Assembly (NCBI GenBank): GCA_003554445.1
Contig: PWGJ01000086.1
Location: 1-46,017 of the forward strand
Direction of reading: 5' to 3'
DNA length: 46,017 nt
Source: Candidatus Nealsoniibacteriota bacterium
Lineage (GTDB): Bacteria; Patescibacteriota; Minisyncoccia; Minisyncoccales; PWPS01
The position numbers and the translations under genes are program-made. The notes below the pieces were generated by a model that had not been told where the DNA came from, searched no databases, and saw nothing but the letters and a program-made list of their open reading frames with translations. Below, piece by piece: positions 23,298 through 31,704 of this stretch (position 1 is the stretch's first letter; each line of letters starts with the position of its first letter).

Positions 23298-23326
23298 ATA
23301 GTACAATTAAAACTTTCTTTTGTCAA
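23298..23326 (-). promoter_or_regulatory. Promoter of the 142-residue protein gene
   Basis: Minus strand: consensus -35 TTGACA (23321-23326), 17-base spacer, -10 TACTAT (23298-23303). The -35 coincides with that of the divergent plus-strand promoter. Confidence 0.65.
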
Positions 23327-23348
23327 ACATAAACAGTAGTGATATACT
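23320..23348 (+). promoter_or_regulatory. Promoter of the OLD-family gene
   Basis: Plus strand: -35 TTGTCA (23320-23325), 17-base spacer, -10 TATACT (23343-23348). It gives a leader of about 17 bases without a Shine-Dalgarno. The shared TTTGTCAAA core means that the two divergent promoters cannot bind polymerase at once. Confidence 0.68.
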
Positions 23349-23371
23349 GATAAAGATTAATAAAAAAGATT

Positions 23372-24607
23372 ATGCAAATAAAATTCAAGAAGGCATCAAT
23401 TGAAAAATATAAAAGCATCAGAAGCCCTGTAAATATAAACGGGTTTTCCAAATTCAATATTTTAGTGGGTCCGAATAACGCCGGAAAGACCAATGTACTT
23501 GACGCTTTGGAGCTTATCTTTAATCCAAAAAAGGAAAGTTTGCACCGAAAAGAGGCAAAAATTGATATTGTTTTGGAAGTTGAAGGAGAAGAAAAACTCT
23601 TTAATTATTCCCAAAAAAAAATTCGGCCGAGTCTAAGCAAAAAGTCACGATTAATCAGGATTAATGACTCCATATCCATAAAAAAGATTGCCACGGAAGA
23701 ATTGCAGCGCTTTAAGGATCAATACGAGTCGGATTATAGAAAGCTTTCATCCACGATTGAAGAGTACTTTCAAGACATCCAGATGAGTGAAGATCTCTTC
23801 AAGGCTAATATCAAAACAAAAGATGGCAAAAAATCTCTAAAAAGAATGGGGGACGGATTTAAAAGGCTCTTCGTTATTCTTTTTTATATCTACCATCCGG
23901 AATACGATATAATTTTAATTGATGAGCCTGAACTTCATCTACACCCTTCAGTCATTAAAAAATTTCTAAAGATATTAAATAAAGAAGAAGTTGACACTCA
24001 AGTTTTGATGACTACTCATCACCCCACGATGGTTCAGGCTAAATTTTTAGATAAAACTTGGCGAATTGCCAGGGATGATTCTCACAGTACTTCAATTTAT
24101 AAATTTAACGAAAAATCATCTCTTGATATCGATCGTTTTGTTCAAGAGATAAATGATGATAATTCGGCAATGCTCTTTGCCGATAAGGTTTTGCTGGTCG
24201 AGGGTGTTTCGGATAGTATACTTATGAGAGAATTGATTGATAAATTTTACACTGGCAGGGAGGATATAAAAGTTGTCTATTCGGGTGGGGTCGGTGATAT
24301 CGACCTGTATGAAAAAGTTTGTGAGATCTTTAATATTCCCTACAAAGTAATGATTGACGGTGATATGCTGGAGATGTATTGGCAAAAAAAATTCGGCAAA
24401 AAAAAGAGCCCTCGAAAAGAAGTAAAACGGGATCTTCTGGAGAAAGAAAACATATTCGTTCTCAAAGGTGACCTTGAGGATAATTATCCTAAAAAATATC
24501 AAAAAAGAGACACTAAGCCACTTAATGCTCTTTTTGCCGGAAATAAAATAAACGAGAGTGATTTTTCAAATATGAGTGAATTGAAAAGAGTGATTGAGAA
24601 CCTCTAA
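23372..24607 (+). CDS. OLD-family ATP-dependent endonuclease (AAA ATPase plus TOPRIM)
   Basis: A 411-residue protein with an SMC/RecF-like ATPase followed by a TOPRIM nuclease domain. ATPase: FNILVGPNNAGKTNVLDALE (Walker A, residues 28-47), IILIDEPELHLHPS (Walker B with adjacent His-Leu-His), and VLMTTHHPTMVQ (switch His). The segment between them is short. TOPRIM: KVLLVEGVSDSILMREL (Glu) and MIDGDMLE (Asp pair region). OLD nucleases act in phage exclusion, retron, PARIS and Gabija systems, and some in general DNA metabolism. There is no adjacent UvrD-type GajB or reverse transcriptase. It is a solitary plus-strand gene, converging with the debranching-enzyme gene and overlapping its end by 4 bases. 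Confidence 0.88.
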   Translation: MQIKFKKASIEKYKSIRSPVNINGFSKFNILVGPNNAGKTNVLDALELIFNPKKESLHRKEAKIDIVLEVEGEEKLFNYSQKKIRPSLSKKSRLIRINDSISIKKIATEELQRFKDQYESDYRKLSSTIEEYFQDIQMSEDLFKANIKTKDGKKSLKRMGDGFKRLFVILFYIYHPEYDIILIDEPELHLHPSVIKKFLKILNKEEVDTQVLMTTHHPTMVQAKFLDKTWRIARDDSHSTSIYKFNEKSSLDIDRFVQEINDDNSAMLFADKVLLVEGVSDSILMRELIDKFYTGREDIKVVYSGGVGDIDLYEKVCEIFNIPYKVMIDGDMLEMYWQKKFGKKKSPRKEVKRDLLEKENIFVLKGDLEDNYPKKYQKRDTKPLNALFAGNKINESDFSNMSELKRVIENL

Positions 24608-26301
24608 TCCCAATTGAAATTATTTATTTTAAAAATCTCATGAAGGGCTTCCAGATAAGTGGCAAAGCTCCATGCTTGGCTTATTGCTCCTTCCGCTCTC
24701 AACTCTTCAGCGGAGCTTAGCTCGCTGTGATGCCCGACCGCACCATTCCAGAGCAGATCCGCTCTACTTGCTTTTAATATTTGATTAACTTCATATGAAA
24801 ACTTCCCCTCATTCAATCTATTCATCGCTATCGCCGCCAAGTTGTTAACAAAAAACCAGCTATCACCTTGATGGTAACTTTGCGGGTTCTCACCCGTATA
24901 TTTTTTTTGGTACCGAGGATCTTCCTTGCTTATCGTAGCCAAACCACCCCAGTCCAGCCAAAGCTCATAAAGAGCTCTTCTAAAACAAACCTCCCATTCA
25001 TCATCAGTAAGAAGCTCCGGATATATATAATATGACAAGAAAACATTCGGTCTGACAGTTTTATCAACCCATCCCGAATCCGGAATGTATCCGTCCGCTA
25101 AAATATTTCCGTCCCAGAATTTATCACGAACTTCTTTTTTTAAATCTTTCTCCAATCGTTCATAGTCTTTTTGTCTTTCCTTATCAATCAACTTACCCAA
25201 TTTATACATTGCGAGCTGTAACGCTTGCATTTCAATTCTGGCACCTTTTCTGGATATTGAATCCATCCAAGTCTCTTTACTATCACTTATTTTCAATATT
25301 TCCGAAGGATTTAAATCAACCCGCTTTCTTAAAGATTCAGCTAGCTTCTTTTCTTTTTCTTCATCAAAATCATTTAAAAACAAAAATGCTCTTTTAAAGG
25401 TCCACCCTATTCCGTCAGCAACATGATTTCCGCGTGGGCCGGAAGTGTTTCCATCCAAAAGAGACCAAAAAACTTTTTCAGCTTTCTTTGGTTGAGTAAT
25501 TTTCAATCCTCTAAGTGAAATTGCTTCATCGCGCTGCCAAAACTGAAAGAACCATGGAAATCCAGCGTATATATTTTTACCGTTAACTACTAAATTGTCC
25601 AATCCAACCTCTGAAGTGACAAAGTCAACCGGTTCTCGACGACTTCGACACTCTTTCTTTTTAATCTCTTTTTCAAGATTATCCAATGCCGCATTTTTAT
25701 CTTCAGCTGCAGAAAAGACAATCTTTTTGCCCTTCAAAATAAGAGCTTTAAAAACCGCCTTTTCAAAAGGAGGCGAACTTCTCTTTTTATCCAACTCATA
25801 ATCACGAACGAATCTTTCTTCAACCTTTTCAAAAGAATCAAATCCGGTGATTGCCAGATAGAGATTGCTTTCTCCTTCGGAGCTTACCAAAATTTTATTT
25901 TCAAAGCTTTCGATCTCATATTCCGGATAGTCATCGCTATAAGATCGACGCATATCCAAAACCAATTCTATTCTTTTCTTGTCTTCAAGTTCATAAATAA
26001 ACATACTGGAGTCAAGATCCAATTGAAATGACTCCTTAAAGCCCTCTCCTACCCTCTCTACGGATGTAAAATAGTTATTCAACTGTTCTACACTTTTACG
26101 ATCAACGGGACGTATGTCATCTATTATTTTATAAATCTTACCTCGTTCTTCTTCCGGAGTTACAAACCAGCCTTGATATCTGCTTTCGGGACTATTTCCC
26201 AGCCAAAGATAATCACCCAAATCATTACCAAGCAAGAAGGATCTTCCATCCCCCACTTCTTTTTCCCAACTCCCTTTTCCTAAAATATGCTTTATTTTCA
26301 T
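24604..26301 (-). CDS. Glycogen debranching enzyme (amylo-alpha-1,6-glucosidase type)
   Basis: A 565-residue enzyme that hydrolyses alpha-1,6 branches of glycogen. The N-terminal domain has FLLGNDLGDYLWLGNSPESRYQGW in pieces, like the GDE N-terminal family. The C-terminal (alpha/alpha)6 barrel has GFPWFFQFWQRDEAISLRGL (acidic residues near the active site), ADGIGWTFKRA, GYIPDSGW and NPQSYHQGDSWFF. The length is somewhat shorter than the usual 650 residues. It is the last gene of the glycogen operon; its ATG overlaps the stop of the GT3 synthase gene by four bases. Together with GH57 it would trim or remodel the glucan. Confidence 0.9.
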   Translation of the reverse strand: MKIKHILGKGSWEKEVGDGRSFLLGNDLGDYLWLGNSPESRYQGWFVTPEEERGKIYKIIDDIRPVDRKSVEQLNNYFTSVERVGEGFKESFQLDLDSSMFIYELEDKKRIELVLDMRRSYSDDYPEYEIESFENKILVSSEGESNLYLAITGFDSFEKVEERFVRDYELDKKRSSPPFEKAVFKALILKGKKIVFSAAEDKNAALDNLEKEIKKKECRSRREPVDFVTSEVGLDNLVVNGKNIYAGFPWFFQFWQRDEAISLRGLKITQPKKAEKVFWSLLDGNTSGPRGNHVADGIGWTFKRAFLFLNDFDEEKEKKLAESLRKRVDLNPSEILKISDSKETWMDSISRKGARIEMQALQLAMYKLGKLIDKERQKDYERLEKDLKKEVRDKFWDGNILADGYIPDSGWVDKTVRPNVFLSYYIYPELLTDDEWEVCFRRALYELWLDWGGLATISKEDPRYQKKYTGENPQSYHQGDSWFFVNNLAAIAMNRLNEGKFSYEVNQILKASRADLLWNGAVGHHSELSSAEELRAEGAISQAWSFATYLEALHEIFKINNFNWD

Positions 26302-28091
26302 TCTGTCGCTTTATTATGGGCTTTGATGTAATTTTCTACAAAATCATTCCAGTCCGCTTTTGAGGCGATCTTTCTGGATTCTATCTTATTATCAACTCTT
26401 CCCTGTCTATCATATTGAGAAAATTTATGCATGAATTCCGCTAAATCTTTTACCGCCTCCCGATCATCTCTTCCATGTCTTTTTAAAATATAAACACCTT
26501 CTTTATCTTCTTTCGTTTCAAGAGTTTGTCGATATCTTCCGAAACCGGCTAAATCCGTAGTTACCGAAGCTACGCCCAAAGCAGCCGCTTCAAGCGGAGT
26601 ATACCCCCAAGGCTCATAAAAGCTCGGAAATACACCAAGATGACAAGCTTCCAGTGCTTCTTGATAACTGAGATTGGAAAGGCCGTCATGACCGGTAAGA
26701 TAAATTGGATAATAAACCACCTTTACCGGATCATCTTTGTCATTGGTTAAGCCGTGCTCTCTAAGAGAATTTAAAATTCTGTCACTGCCTCCGGCAAGTT
26801 CATGAGTCGATAAGGGCGGATTCTCATGCGATCTATCGAGTCGTAATAACTTCTTCTCAATTTCAAAGAGATAATTTTCACTTATAGTGTTTTTTGTCTT
26901 AATTTCATCCTCATACAGAAGGTTGTAGAGTATTTTTTCTTCTATTTCCGGCATCGCACCATCCAAAGAATCCTTAACGTCTTGAAAGAATTCTTTATTT
27001 TCAACCAACTCTCTTTTAACCGACAACGCATCGGACGGAATCCAGAAATAAGCCACTATCGTTTTATCGTTATCATTACTTTCTTTTAGTTTTTGATTTA
27101 AATCCGCTAATGATTTTATAAAATAATCGACTCCTTTTGCTTTGTATTCATTTCTTCCGATAATGAAGTAAAAAAGTGTGTTTTCAATATCGAATTTATA
27201 ATAAGGGAAAAAGTAAGAAATCGTAAATTCTCGAAGCTTTTTTCGCTGATGTCTATGTTTTATGACAATCTCTTCAAAGGTCAGAAACTTATCCAAGTTA
27301 AGTCCGTTCGGTAATATGACGTCCGGTCTGCGCCCCAAAAAGTTTTCCGTTTCCAGGCCGGTAATTTCACTTACCGTCGTAAAAACATCCGCTCTTTCAG
27401 CCGTTTTCTTTTCCATTTGATGCTTGGAGTGAACATTATTCTCATAAGAAGCATCGGAGGGGTTTATTTCATCCAATTTCGTATAAAAATCTACATTATT
27501 ATATGCCAGTGCTCTTCCCAGACTGGTAGCATGAGTTGTAAAAACGGTTGATACTTCGGAATTACTCCTATCCAAATAAAGCAAACCTCCGCCCGAAAGC
27601 CACTCATGAAAGTGAGCAACCGCTTTTTCTTCTTTTTTCACTAAATGTTCGTTCAATTTTTCAATCAATTTACCTGTTGCCCAAGACCAAATCATCGGAG
27701 TCTCAAAGGTATCACCGGCATCCAAAGAATCAATTCCGTAATCTTCCCACAAAAATTTCTTAATTCTATTTTTTTCAGAATAAAAGCCATTAAAATCAAC
27801 AAGTATCGTCTTGGGTCTTCCTTTAACCATCCATCTCCCGTAATAACATTGAATTCCTTCTTTTTCCAGCTCATCAAATATCTTCTTTAAATCGTCACTT
27901 GGTGCCTCTTGCTTGAACTCTCCTTTTGATTTGTCCAGATAATAGGGTCCTATAAGGTAATAGTTATCACCGTATTTCTCCAGCATATTGGATGCTTTCG
28001 ATTCTAAAACTCTGTATATTCCTCCCACCTTATTACATATTTCGAAAGAAACCTCAAAAAGATAATCAGATTTTGGCTTTTGTTTTTTCAT
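26298..28091 (-). CDS. Glycogen synthase, GT3 family (eukaryote-type)
   Basis: A 597-residue GT-B transferase that elongates alpha-1,4-glucan from a nucleotide-glucose. It belongs to GT3, the GYS type of fungi and animals also found in some bacteria, not to the bacterial GlgA type (GT5). Key features: FEVSFEICNKVGGIYRVLESKA (N-terminal KVGGIY loop), HFHEWLSGGGLLYL, TTHATSLGRALAYN, IGRNEYKAKGVDYF, and FPSFYEPWGYTPLEAAALG with the E-x7-E catalytic/donor motif. GT3 enzymes mostly use UDP-glucose. The Arg-rich C-terminal regulatory region of eukaryotic enzymes is not seen. It lies between the GH57 gene (3 bases) and the debranching gene. Confidence 0.93.
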   Translation of the reverse strand: MKKQKPKSDYLFEVSFEICNKVGGIYRVLESKASNMLEKYGDNYYLIGPYYLDKSKGEFKQEAPSDDLKKIFDELEKEGIQCYYGRWMVKGRPKTILVDFNGFYSEKNRIKKFLWEDYGIDSLDAGDTFETPMIWSWATGKLIEKLNEHLVKKEEKAVAHFHEWLSGGGLLYLDRSNSEVSTVFTTHATSLGRALAYNNVDFYTKLDEINPSDASYENNVHSKHQMEKKTAERADVFTTVSEITGLETENFLGRRPDVILPNGLNLDKFLTFEEIVIKHRHQRKKLREFTISYFFPYYKFDIENTLFYFIIGRNEYKAKGVDYFIKSLADLNQKLKESNDNDKTIVAYFWIPSDALSVKRELVENKEFFQDVKDSLDGAMPEIEEKILYNLLYEDEIKTKNTISENYLFEIEKKLLRLDRSHENPPLSTHELAGGSDRILNSLREHGLTNDKDDPVKVVYYPIYLTGHDGLSNLSYQEALEACHLGVFPSFYEPWGYTPLEAAALGVASVTTDLAGFGRYRQTLETKEDKEGVYILKRHGRDDREAVKDLAEFMHKFSQYDRQGRVDNKIESRKIASKADWNDFVENYIKAHNKATE

Positions 28092-28094
28092 TTT

Positions 28095-29297
28095 CTATTT
28101 TTTAGTTATCTTTTTTACTTCCAATTGGAAATCATTTAAAGCATTGGCATAAGATATGAATGCTTCATACGGAGATTCATAAGGACTAAAATAGTTATGC
28201 ACGGTTCCGTCCTCAAGACCTTTGGTCGAGATATAATAAAAATGATCCGAAGTTTGAAGTCTGCGCCATTTTTCTATGAGCTCTTCATCATCGGTCTTTA
28301 AAACGTCTTCTTCCAAATCATATACCTTGCTCAACAAATCTCTTTGCATAGGGTTTCCCATCCAAGCTGATAGATCTCTTTCCTTGTCCGCCCAGGAGGT
28401 AAAATAAGGAACATCAAGCTCCGCAACCGACGAATATCTATCCGACGCTTCGGATAAAGTTAAAAAGTCATTATCGGGATGTTTTAATATCTCAGCCGGT
28501 AATGCTTCCAAAAAATCAAATATTCCCGTTGATTTCCACTGATGCTCCCCAAAAGTTTCATAATCCATAAAGAGGTTTATAACCTCCCCTGCCCCGTTTA
28601 TCGCAGAAACCCACTGTGCAAACTTGGGTGCCGTTAGCGGATGTTCTTTCCAATGCTTGGCAGAAAAACGAAATGCAATGTCATCGGATAATTTATAATT
28701 TTTAAGAAATAAATCTATATCCGATCCCAGGGGTCTATATAAAAAATTGGGGCTTCTCCATCCTAAAACCTTATCGGCTCCTTCAGCCAAAATTCCATCA
28801 TATCCCATCTGGTCAACTTTTTGAGCTAATTCATTACTGTAGAAAAGTTCCGTGCATCTGAATATCTTCGGCTCGTAATCAAAAAGTTCTTTAATCTTTT
28901 CCTCGTGCAATTTAACTTGTTTTTCAAACTCTTCTTTTGAGTAAAGAAAAGCAAGTGAGTGATAATAAGTTTCTGCCAATACTTCAACTTTTCCCGTATC
29001 AACCAGTTTTTGAAAAGATTTTAGCGTTTCCGGAGAGTAAAGCTCCATCTGCTCCAAAGCCACACCGGAAAAAGAAAAAGTTATTTTGAATTCAGGATAT
29101 TTCTTTAAGAGCTTTAGAAGTAATTTATTGGTCGGAAGGTATGACTTACGAGCCACCTTCTTCATTATCCTTTCATTATTCAGGTTATTTTCTCCTTTTT
29201 CATTAAAATAATTATGATCTTCACCTATATCAAAATATTGATACTTTTTTACTCTGAAAGGTTGATGTACCTGAAAATAAAAGCATGTTGAAGGCAT
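28095..29297 (-). CDS. GH57 alpha-amylase/glucanotransferase-type glycoside hydrolase
   Basis: A 400-residue GH57 enzyme. The N-terminal FYFQVHQPFRVKKYQYFD with HQP is the family's first conserved region; FSGVALEQ is region II. The catalytic nucleophile is the Glu in RCTELFYSNELA (about residue 143) and the acid/base Asp is in LFMDYETFGEHQW. The C-terminal DHFYYISTKG also fits. Members are amylases, 4-alpha-glucanotransferases or branching enzymes; at 400 residues this is the short, amylase-like group. No signal peptide is present, so it acts on intracellular glycogen. It is tightly packed between the GT4 and GT3 genes, which supports a role in glucan turnover or primer shaping. Confidence 0.92.
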   Translation of the reverse strand: MPSTCFYFQVHQPFRVKKYQYFDIGEDHNYFNEKGENNLNNERIMKKVARKSYLPTNKLLLKLLKKYPEFKITFSFSGVALEQMELYSPETLKSFQKLVDTGKVEVLAETYYHSLAFLYSKEEFEKQVKLHEEKIKELFDYEPKIFRCTELFYSNELAQKVDQMGYDGILAEGADKVLGWRSPNFLYRPLGSDIDLFLKNYKLSDDIAFRFSAKHWKEHPLTAPKFAQWVSAINGAGEVINLFMDYETFGEHQWKSTGIFDFLEALPAEILKHPDNDFLTLSEASDRYSSVAELDVPYFTSWADKERDLSAWMGNPMQRDLLSKVYDLEEDVLKTDDEELIEKWRRLQTSDHFYYISTKGLEDGTVHNYFSPYESPYEAFISYANALNDFQLEVKKITKK

Positions 29298-29301
29298 TTT
29301 T

Positions 29302-30516
29302 CTAGTTTGTCAATGATTTATAAATTTCTAAACACTTATTCGCGGCCGGGTCCCATGTTATCTGATCCACTTCCTGTCTTCCTTTTTCAGTTAAACAATC
29401 AACTAACGGTCTATGATTTAAAAAGGTTAAAATTTTATTGGCCATGTCCCGAGTATCCCAAAAATCAACTTTTAAGGCGTGAGTTAAAACTTCGGAAACT
29501 CCCGATTGTTTTGAAACCAAAACGGGAGTGCCGTTAACCAGAGATTCAAGTGGTGTTAACCCAAAAGGTTCGGAGACCGAAGGCATAACAAAGAGATCAG
29601 CTGCTTTATATAAACCGTGTAATTCATCTCCGCGAATAAAGCCGGGAAATAAAACTCTATCCGTAATTCCAAGTTCCGCAGCTTGCCGCATAATTTGTCT
29701 GTCCATATCTCCGGATCCGGCAACTACAAAAATAATATCGTCACTACAATTGATTACCTCTCTTGCAGCTTCCAAAAAGTAATCGGGGCCTTTTTGTAAG
29801 GTTATCCTACCTACAAACAAGACTATCTTTTTTCCGGCCTTCTTTAACGACTCCAAAAGCTCCTTGCCTACCGGCTTTTCACTTAAGTCAACACCATTGT
29901 GAGCCACCTCAACTTTATCTTCCGGAATTCCGTACTTTTCAACAACGATACCTTTGGTGTAATGGCTAACCGCTATAACTTTGTCCGCCGCTTCCATTCC
30001 CTCTCTTTCCCTTTTATAAACTCTTTCATCTATATTCACTCCCCCTCCCCTGTCAAATTCCGTAGCGTGAACATGAGCAACAAGAGGTTTTTCGGTTATC
30101 TTCTTTGCTTCTACTCCGGCACCAAAAGAAAGCCAGTCGTGAGCATGAATCACGTCAAATTTTTCATATTTAGCCAATTTTTTAGCACATTCTCTGTATC
30201 TGGCGACTTCTTCGAAGAGATTTTCTCCGTATATGTCACTTTCTTCTCGCTTCAATACACTTTCATACTTTTCAGCCGTTATATACGGAGTCATCGGAGA
30301 CTCAAATTCAATTTCTTCAAAATTATAATTTACACTTGCCGAAAGCAATTTAAAACAGCTTCTACGCATCGATTCCTTTTTCCTGGGAACTACGAATTTT
30401 ATATCAACACCGTTTTCATTTAATTTTCTGGAAAGACCAAGGCAAGCAACACCTAAACCTCCACTGTTTTCAGGCGGAAGCTCCCACCCGAACATTAATA
30501 CTCGGATATTATTCAT
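29302..30516 (-). CDS. GT4-family glycosyltransferase, glycogen-synthase-like
   Basis: A 404-residue GT-B transferase. The N-terminus VLMFGWELPPENSGGLGVACLGLSRKL in parts is the donor-loop pattern of GT4/GT5 synthases (GGLG). Then come HAHDWLSFGAG, HVHATEFDRGGG, VIAVSHYTKGIV, HNGVDL, LFVGRITLQKGPDYFLEAA and MPSVSEPFGLTPLESLVNGTPV (E-x7-E). It might act as a glucan initiator, an alpha-maltose-1-phosphate synthase-like enzyme or a second glycogen synthase. The start is supported by AAGGAGG 5 bases before the ATG. It lies behind the sensor kinase gene and 5 bases before GH57. Confidence 0.9.
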   Translation of the reverse strand: MNNIRVLMFGWELPPENSGGLGVACLGLSRKLNENGVDIKFVVPRKKESMRRSCFKLLSASVNYNFEEIEFESPMTPYITAEKYESVLKREESDIYGENLFEEVARYRECAKKLAKYEKFDVIHAHDWLSFGAGVEAKKITEKPLVAHVHATEFDRGGGVNIDERVYKREREGMEAADKVIAVSHYTKGIVVEKYGIPEDKVEVAHNGVDLSEKPVGKELLESLKKAGKKIVLFVGRITLQKGPDYFLEAAREVINCSDDIIFVVAGSGDMDRQIMRQAAELGITDRVLFPGFIRGDELHGLYKAADLFVMPSVSEPFGLTPLESLVNGTPVLVSKQSGVSEVLTHALKVDFWDTRDMANKILTFLNHRPLVDCLTEKGRQEVDQITWDPAANKCLEIYKSLTN

Positions 30517-30541
30517 TTTCCTCCTTATTTAATAATATTTG

Positions 30542-31477
30542 TTAATTTATTGGCATTTTGAACCAAAAGGTTGAACCCTCTCCCTCCTCACTATCGAATC
30601 CGATTTCACCACCCAGCTTTTCAACTATTTCTTTTGTCAAGAAAAGCCCCAAACCGGACCCGGTTTCTTCAACCTGATCAACATTACTGGCTCTTTCAAA
30701 TTTAGCAAATACCTTTTTTTGCTCTTTTTTCGGGATGCCGATCCCGTTATCCTCAACTTCAAAAATGATATTTTTGTCTTTTTTTATTAATCTTACTTCT
30801 ATATGCCCTCCTTCGGGAGTATATTTTATCGCATTGGAAACAAAGTTATCCATTACTATTTCAAGCTGCGACTCGTCACTTTTTATCTCGGGAACATCCT
30901 CAAGATCTTTCTTTACCTCCACTCGCCCATCTTCATCCACCATATAATCTTCCAAAACTTCCTGCGCAAGATCCTTTAACGAAAAGCTTTCCATTTCAAA
31001 CTCGTGCCCTTCTTGATCCATTCGCGATACCAGAAGTAAATTATTGACCATCTCGGACATCTTTTCCACATTTGATTCTAAGCTTTGAAATAATTTCTTT
31101 TGCTCTTCATCGGTTTCAATCTCCTCTTGAATGCTTTGAAATCCCCATTTCATCGTAGTTAACGGAGACCGCAGTTGATGAACTACCAAATCGATAAAAT
31201 CGGACTTCATCCGGTTCGCTTCGGCCATCTTCTCAAAACCGCTGACCAAGGCATAACCCATAATGAAAAGGATCAGCGCCTCGCCCAAAATTATGACAAG
31301 GACTACCAGCGGATCTCCAAAAATTTGATCACCCATCGTATAGGTGATTAAAATTACCGCTATAATAACAAGACCCATCAGTAAAAACAAAAACTGTGGG
31401 CATTTATATAGAGGAACCCCATAATCCTCACATTGCTTCTTAATATTTAATTCCTCCAATATCTTTTTATCTGCCAT
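30542..31477 (-). CDS. Membrane sensor histidine kinase without a partner regulator nearby
   Basis: A 311-residue kinase. Two transmembrane helices (about 28-48 and 55-78) are separated by a very short loop, so there is almost no extracellular sensor; it may sense the membrane itself or an intracellular signal. The phosphorylated His is H100 in DFIDLVVHQLRSPLTTMKW. ATPase motifs follow: N-box MDNFVSNAIKYTPEGG, G1 VEDNGIGIP, F-box KFERA and G2 TGSGLGLFLTKEIVEKLGG. All are intact. Its Cys residues (16, 26) near the first helix could be redox-active. It is the first gene of the glycogen operon, but no response regulator is in the window. A control of glucan storage is inferred from position only. 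Confidence 0.93.
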   Translation of the reverse strand: MADKKILEELNIKKQCEDYGVPLYKCPQFLFLLMGLVIIAVILITYTMGDQIFGDPLVVLVIILGEALILFIMGYALVSGFEKMAEANRMKSDFIDLVVHQLRSPLTTMKWGFQSIQEEIETDEEQKKLFQSLESNVEKMSEMVNNLLLVSRMDQEGHEFEMESFSLKDLAQEVLEDYMVDEDGRVEVKKDLEDVPEIKSDESQLEIVMDNFVSNAIKYTPEGGHIEVRLIKKDKNIIFEVEDNGIGIPKKEQKKVFAKFERASNVDQVEETGSGLGLFLTKEIVEKLGGEIGFDSEEGEGSTFWFKMPIN

Positions 31478-31603
31478 CTTTCTTTAATTGTTCTAAATTG
31501 AAAAGGTAATTATAATTATTGATATTGAAAAGCAGCAACTTTTCAAAAAATTCTTTTTTAAATCCAAAATTTTACACTACGGGATAATTAGACTTCTGTT
31601 TTT

Positions 31604-31634
31604 ATTTTATCCAATTTTTAACTTTGTTTGTCAA
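31604..31634 (-). promoter_or_regulatory. Candidate promoter of the kinase-glycogen operon
   Basis: Minus strand: -35 TTGACA (31629-31634) and -10 TAAAAT (31604-31609) with a 19-base spacer, or GATAAA with 17. The surrounding 31478-31704 gap holds no credible gene. The leader would be about 120 bases, long for this window, leaving room for regulation. Confidence 0.5.
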
Positions 31635-31704
31635 CACTTCCACTCCGTTAAATATCCTTTTTACGCTCATTAATCAATTATAACAACATTTAAAAAGAAA
31701 ACAA

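Noticed and set aside
23372..24607. Gabija defence system (GajA)
   Set aside because: GajB, a UvrD-like helicase, should be adjacent. The two UvrD-type genes here are 8 kb or more away in other operons and have other domain make-up.
29899..30423. 174-codon plus-strand frame inside the GT4 gene
   Set aside because: The opposite strand encodes a complete GT4 enzyme with all motifs; this is a shadow frame.
31478..31704. Small gene or riboswitch before the sensor kinase
   Set aside because: No frame of note, no ribosome-binding site and no recognisable aptamer core; only a candidate promoter is seen.
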